Positions 27,728 to 33,700 of a stretch of DNA of 64,000 nucleotides are shown piece by piece. Under the pieces are notes generated by a model. It saw nothing but the letters and a program-made list of their open reading frames with translations, was not told where the DNA came from and ran no database searches. Origin of the DNA: Ligula intestinalis. Lineage: Eukaryota; Platyhelminthes; Cestoda; Diphyllobothriidea; Diphyllobothriidae. The DNA lies in the NCBI GenBank assembly GCA_036362985.1, contig JAYGXS010000004.1, positions 46,239,139-46,303,138 on the forward strand. Direction: 5' to 3'. Position 1 is the stretch's first letter; each line of letters begins with the position of its first letter. Position numbers and translations under genes: made by a program.

Positions 27728-30700
27728 CACTACTTTTACTACTACTAATACTACTAATACCACCACTACTATCAATAATATTCTTACTACTACTACATCT
27801 CATGCTAGTACTATTACTACTACTGCTAATATTACTACTATTACTACTACTGCCGCTGCTAATGCTGATGCTACTTCTTCCTATTATTCTCCTGTACCCT
27901 TAAAGCCACTTACCCCTCCCTATTCGGTACGCACTTTCCCTTTTGTGATTATTTTGTTTGTCCTCCTCAGATCCGTGATCTGGCTGCAGACTCACGTCGC
28001 CCACACCCGTGACCTGACCGCCAACACGCAGCGCTCGCACAATCGACATCACAGTATTGAAAGCAGTATGAGCAACCGCTTCCGCAACAACGAGGCGGCC
28101 CGACTTGCTGCCGGTCTGGCTACCTACCTTGTGGGTGCCCCGCGCTGTGTCCGGACCGGTGCAGGCAGTTACGACCAGCTCTCCGATCTTACTCTTTTCA
28201 CCTCAAGCGGCGGCGGAGGTCCTCGTCGTCGACGGACGTCCTCCTCTCTCGCAGCACACCAAGCCGCCTCAGGCACTGTCCTCTCTCTAGAGCGTTTGAG
28301 TCGTGGTCGTGCTTCTTGTGACTGCACACCTATTGATGTGAGTATCTGTCGTTATTTTCAATTTCTCGCTGTTTAATTCCCTCGAGCTTTATTAGAGGAT
28401 GATATTATTAGCTGTGAAAACAGTGTAGGCCACTACCGCAATCTCACAATCATGAGTTGCTGTATGTGACATACGCTTTGTCTCTTACCAAGTCAACATC
28501 TTGCTTCACAGTCTTGTGACAGTTTCTTCTGGAATACTTTTGGACTCTAATATATATCGGCCAGCGTATCCTATTGGCAAAATTAGAAGAAAAGGAAAAG
28601 AAGAAAAAATAAACAGGATCAGATCTGTTGAACTGGTGGTGACTCATGCTCTTCTGTCTGCCTGCGTCTCTCTGTTATAACCTTTATGTGTTCCTCTGTC
28701 AACGCTGGTTATGTTCCCCAGTTACGTGTTAGGAAGAGAAGGCAGAACGGGATAGCAGATAGTACTTTACTGTCAGCTCTACTAGTACATTAGCTCTGTT
28801 TCCGGTGTGTCCAACAGCTTGTTTTCTGTGTCCGTCAGCAGCTTTCGTTCTGTCGTTGTCTCGGCCAACAACGTTCTGTGTCTCTAGCAGCCGTGTCCCG
28901 GGTCGCTAACAGCAGAGTGTCGGGTCGTCCGCAGCGTCTCCAGCGGTGGCAGCATATTGAAGAGCCAGTAGTCATTGTTCCCTATTGACTTTCCAGGAGT
29001 GGCCTCTACGGGCAGTTGTCATGCCTCCAGCCATCTTGTCCTTAGCGTAAACTCCCGATAGCCGCAACCGGACCGCGGGGCAGTCTCGCTTGCACGCGCC
29101 TACTTTGTCCTGGCCTAATGTCCACCATTTGAAGGTCGCTTGTAACTGCATGAACCGGTCGACAGTAAGGTCCCTTTGTCCTGGTGCCCTCAGGATTGCC
29201 CGAGCGATAACTCGCGTCCGAGCCGCCCCAACAGTCTCGAAGCTGTCTTCGCACTGCTGATCCTGTTATGCCATCTTCGATCTTGCTCTTTTATTGCCGA
29301 GAACCCCGACCGGATCCTACAGCCTGTTTTTTGAATATTTCGCGTTGCAGGCTCCCTAAGTAATGCTAGACAATTATTTTTCGCTGAAGACAAGTGCATT
29401 TTCTTAGCTGCCTATGTCTATCTTTGTGTCTCTATTTCCTTTCATCGAAGTTTTTTTTTCTCCCACCAGATCGGTCGATTGCACAAGGAATTTATCCAAA
29501 TACCTCGTGATGGCGTAAAGAACGCCAATGACAAGTCTTCTACCCTGTCCAAAGAGGTTGAGCAGGGTGCGTTCTGGGAATGGGCTGACCGTGTTTTGGA
29601 TGAGCACGCCAGTCGAAAGTCCGAACTGGAGATACAGTTCATCGGTGAGTCCATGGAATCAAGTGTTTTGTTGGCACACGAACTTCGGGGGAACACACAT
29701 TCCGCTCGAGGCTTTGCAGGCCCCCAGTCTCCGCATAGTTTTCCCTATGAATTGGTGCTTCGCTTACAATAAAACCCCAAGGTGTATTCGTTTGGGCTAT
29801 TTTTCCTGGCTAATCCAAACCCCACTTTTTCGCAGTTAGTGTCTTGTACAGCGCAACTCAATCATGGGCTAATGCCTGGTTATTTTTTATTCAAGCTGTT
29901 TCGGCCCCTCCAGTTTGGCCACAGGTGATCATTCCGTAATGCAGGCTTTTGGTTTCCACCGTTTCAGAAGAAGTTAATGTAGTCGATCGAAAAGTAGTCG
30001 GACTATCTCAGGTGTTTAGGGTGGAAGTCATGCTCCCTTTAACAAAAATTGTAATACTTTCTTAACAACTCAAAATTTCTCCTGGCTGTTAAATAGTTTA
30101 GGCTCAAAAATGTCAACCCGCAAAAACGAAATGCCCCCTTCCCCTATTCTGAAGTGTGGACAGCTTCTGAATCCGAGGTTATCCGAAGGCCTTGTTGTCA
30201 GTTTTGAGATAAGGCCCGCATATCGCGGTACGTAGAGTTATATTTCGATAGTTGGGAAGTCCTGCAGTATGCGAATTGTGAGCTCAATTAATAAATTGTT
30301 GTGTTTGGCACCAATAAATGTGCCTTCAATTTGACTGCATATTTTCGCATTCTGTCCTATATAGGCGAACAGGGCACTGGTATTGGCCCGACCCTGGAAT
30401 TCTTTTCTCTCGTGGCCGCCGAACTGCGTCGAAAGTCTGGCCGTATGTGGGTGGTGAATGAGGAGGACTTTGATGAGGCTGCCTCCGAGGTTGCCTTCAC
30501 AGACCAACATGTCGACAGTGCTTCCACTCCACAGCCCGGACCGTCGTCGTCCTCAAGAGAAGAACCAGAAGAGGTGAAGGTTGACTTGCCGAGTTCTGAG
30601 GCAAATGCTTACGTAAAGGCGACCAATGGACTTTTCCCAGCCCCCTACCCTCCGAACAAGATTCCCGCATCGGTTGTTAGGCGCTTCCACATAATGGGTA

Positions 30701-33700
30701 TCGCTGTGGCCAAATCCCTGCAGGTACGAATAGTAATATACCTAAATATGTGCTACTTATATGTTTCAAGTAGGTATATAACAATCTGCTACTTTTATTA
30801 GGATAACCGACGAATCGACCTGCCACTTTCGACACCTTTCCTGAAACTTATTTCCGCCTTTGGCAACGTGCGGAGTCTGGCGATGAAGTCCCTTGCACCA
30901 GAACAGACCCTTCTTGATCAAATGAAATGGTTCGTACGTTCAGAAGCAGCCATGGATCGGATTAATTTGCGATCGATTATGACAGATATTATCGGCCTCA
31001 ATACGAGCCAGCGTTCACACGGGCACTGGATTACCGGTCTTCTGGACTTCGATGATTTCTGGTCGGTCGATCCGGAACGTGGGCGCTTTTTCTACCAACT
31101 TTGTAAATTTTGTCAGCGGAAGCGACGGCTCCAGGCCATTTTCCCTGCCAATGGCCTCACGCTTGACTGGCTAGAGAATGCCGCCATCGACGTATTGGGC
31201 TGTAAAATAAGCGACCTATCGCTTGAAATGGAGTTTATACCCTCTGGACAGGTAAGTGAATTTCGCCAGAGCGCTTTCTTGGTAATATAACCATGATTGC
31301 TCCCTGCTCAATTTTTTGCAGACGTATTTTCACCCAGCGTCCCCTAACGGACACTCGAGAAACAGAGTCAAGTGCGAGGGCAACTTCATGAAACAGATAT
31401 GGTGTAGGCTGCTAGTAGCAGCTGCAGTATTCGGCGTTTCAAAACAGGAAAGAAGTGGGGGTCATCATATCACCACCTATCTCCAGATCAAAAATTTAAC
31501 CAATTCGTTTTTGTTCACAGTTCACAGTACAGGCGGAAGCCATTCGGGACTACCCTGGACAGTGTAAAAAGCGGCCATTTATCCCAGTTGTTCACATGCA
31601 GCGGTCTGTCACCTTTCTAACATAACGGCGTAGCGATCGTGTTTCTCCAATTCGTGAGGATTTTTTCATTAAAATTTCGGTCAAGAGGTCTCGTGACTGG
31701 ATAATCGTGTACATATTCACTTTGCAGGACAGTTGTTGCAGCGTGCCGTGTTGTTCTTAAGTTTCCCTACAATCTCCTCGGTAAACGAATGTGCAGTCAC
31801 AGCCAATTTCGGTCTTAATGTCTTCAAACGGGCCTGCAACTGAAGCTGTCAAACTTACCATACTCAGAACTCATACCGAATGCTCATACTGTCGACATCC
31901 GATGTTCTACAGTGACGCCATCAGCGCGCGCCTTATTAGCGTTTGGTCACTAAACCAGACAATCTAAAAATTGTCCTACCTAGAAAATGTGGTAGAGACT
32001 CGTCCTCTGTGACGCGTGTTCGGGATCTCTAGCGCTTTAAATTCCCATTTGTCGCGCAATGCCACTCCTTGCAGTTTTCGTCGTCCCTAAGTCTCTCAGC
32101 CAAGCGGGTCGTTTCACCGGAGGTGTAATTGTTTTACTATGCTTGCTGTGGCCACGCTCTTCTGGAGAATATGGTTAGTACGTGTCAATTGCCTGTTGCT
32201 ACAATTCATCCGAGATCGGAGATGGCCGAAATCGCGTCTCCTTGTAGACATCATCCTCAGTACGATGCAGTTTTAGTCGTAGTGTGGTAAAGCCATGTGG
32301 GCTATCGATATGGACATCACGCATCGCGTGGAATGGCCTAGTGTGCACTGACATCTATATAGTCTATTTGGCTTTGTGGGTGAGGTGCCGGTGGCAGGTA
32401 GCAACCATGCAGTTCAGCACAGCCTTAATCCGTTTTCCCAGGTGTCTCCAACTGCCTCATGGGTTAGTAAAACTTTCGCCTCCCGGCATTCTCTCTCTCT
32501 CTCTCTCCATTTCTACAGGATATGGGTCTAGGTCTGAAATCAGTCTTGACTTCACCCCGAAAGACCTCTTGCGTTTTGTCGGCATCTGCCGTCCGCGTAT
32601 AGCTTTCACCATGTGAAAGTAGCACTACAAAGGCTGCAACCTGATGTCCACAGTGAAACCCGTTTCCAGTGCATAAGCGAGGGTTTGGCTAGATTTCTCA
32701 AATTAATTGTGGACCATATTGGTCAGTGATTCTGCTGTGCTTGAGTAATTGGGGATTTCTCCGTTTCTGATACCTCGATGTTACTGGGAAAGTAGATCTC
32801 CAAGAGTTTAATAGCGTCCATGGTGAGGCTTTGCGTTTTCCGTAAAAGAATTCTCACGTCTAGTTCGCTCCCCCGAACTGTCTAACTTGCATACTTACTG
32901 TCTGACCTACTGTCCATGATCCGGACTTATCGACTCCCGTGGAGTTTTTTTTTAGCTTGAGTCGATTTTCGCGATAGGGAAACCGTTTCTCGCTTGCATT
33001 TCGTGCGGCTCCCCAACACACTCAGAGATCTTAATGGTCAGCGCTTCGATCTTGGATCATTCTTCCTCTAGACAATGCTAGAATCTCTTAACCGGTGCTC
33101 TAAATCAAAACGGGACGAATATGATCCGTACTATAGTCCAATCGGTGCACGACCCACATAAACAACGCGACATTTTGCGATGAATTATCTCGTAGGCAAT
33201 CGCGCGAACTTTGTTCGGCAAATGACAATCGCTTCTGCTGACTTTATTGTGCATGTCAGAAGACCGAATTTAATGTGGGAAGCTGTTTCGCGTAGGAAAC
33301 TTGTGCTTAAAACGAAGGCTGTTGTAAGCATCTATCAAGTTGCAGTGAGTTGGAGGTGATCGTACACCTTAACGCATACACGCCATATCGGTTGCACGAG
33401 TTTAATCACGTTTGTTATTTTCTTTCCTCGCTTACCTGAGCACTGCATCCGTACCTATATTTATTTATACCTTCATTTGTTTGAGTGCGCTCCATCTTCC
33501 ACGTCCCTTGAAATACTTGCATACATGAGCGCGACCACTTGTCCTTCTGATTACAGATGGTCGTGCTGCATCACCTCCTTTTTGACCGTTTTTCTTCAAG
33601 TTTGATTAAAAAACAGCTTATCTGCAGTTTCACAGGCTGAAAATCAGAAAGGAGCTCGATTTGGCGGACCATGGGATGAGAATTCCCCAAACATAATTGT

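Larger units (their letters stand above)
26517..27970. other. Intron k-l of HECTD1 with trinucleotide arrays
   Basis: It is dominated by CTG/CTA-type (27058-27195) and ACT-type (27430-27880) trinucleotide arrays, listed separately. The long threonine or serine reading frames over these arrays are products of the repeat and not genes. Confidence 0.8.

Noticed and set aside
27300..28376. Single 358-residue frame including a poly-Thr region
   Set aside because: The first two thirds are the trinucleotide microsatellite; only 27971-28337 is a real exon.
31322..31567. Open frame after a good acceptor (TTTTTTGCAG) reading TYFHPASPNGH, in phase with HECTD1 exon o
   Set aside because: No suitable phase-0 donor was found to rejoin exon p, and exon o joins directly to 34441 in phase with good family similarity.
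32515..32616. Possible exon after TTTCTACAG (ISLDFTPKDLLRFVG)
   Set aside because: It is not needed by phase, has no family match and lacks a clear donor.
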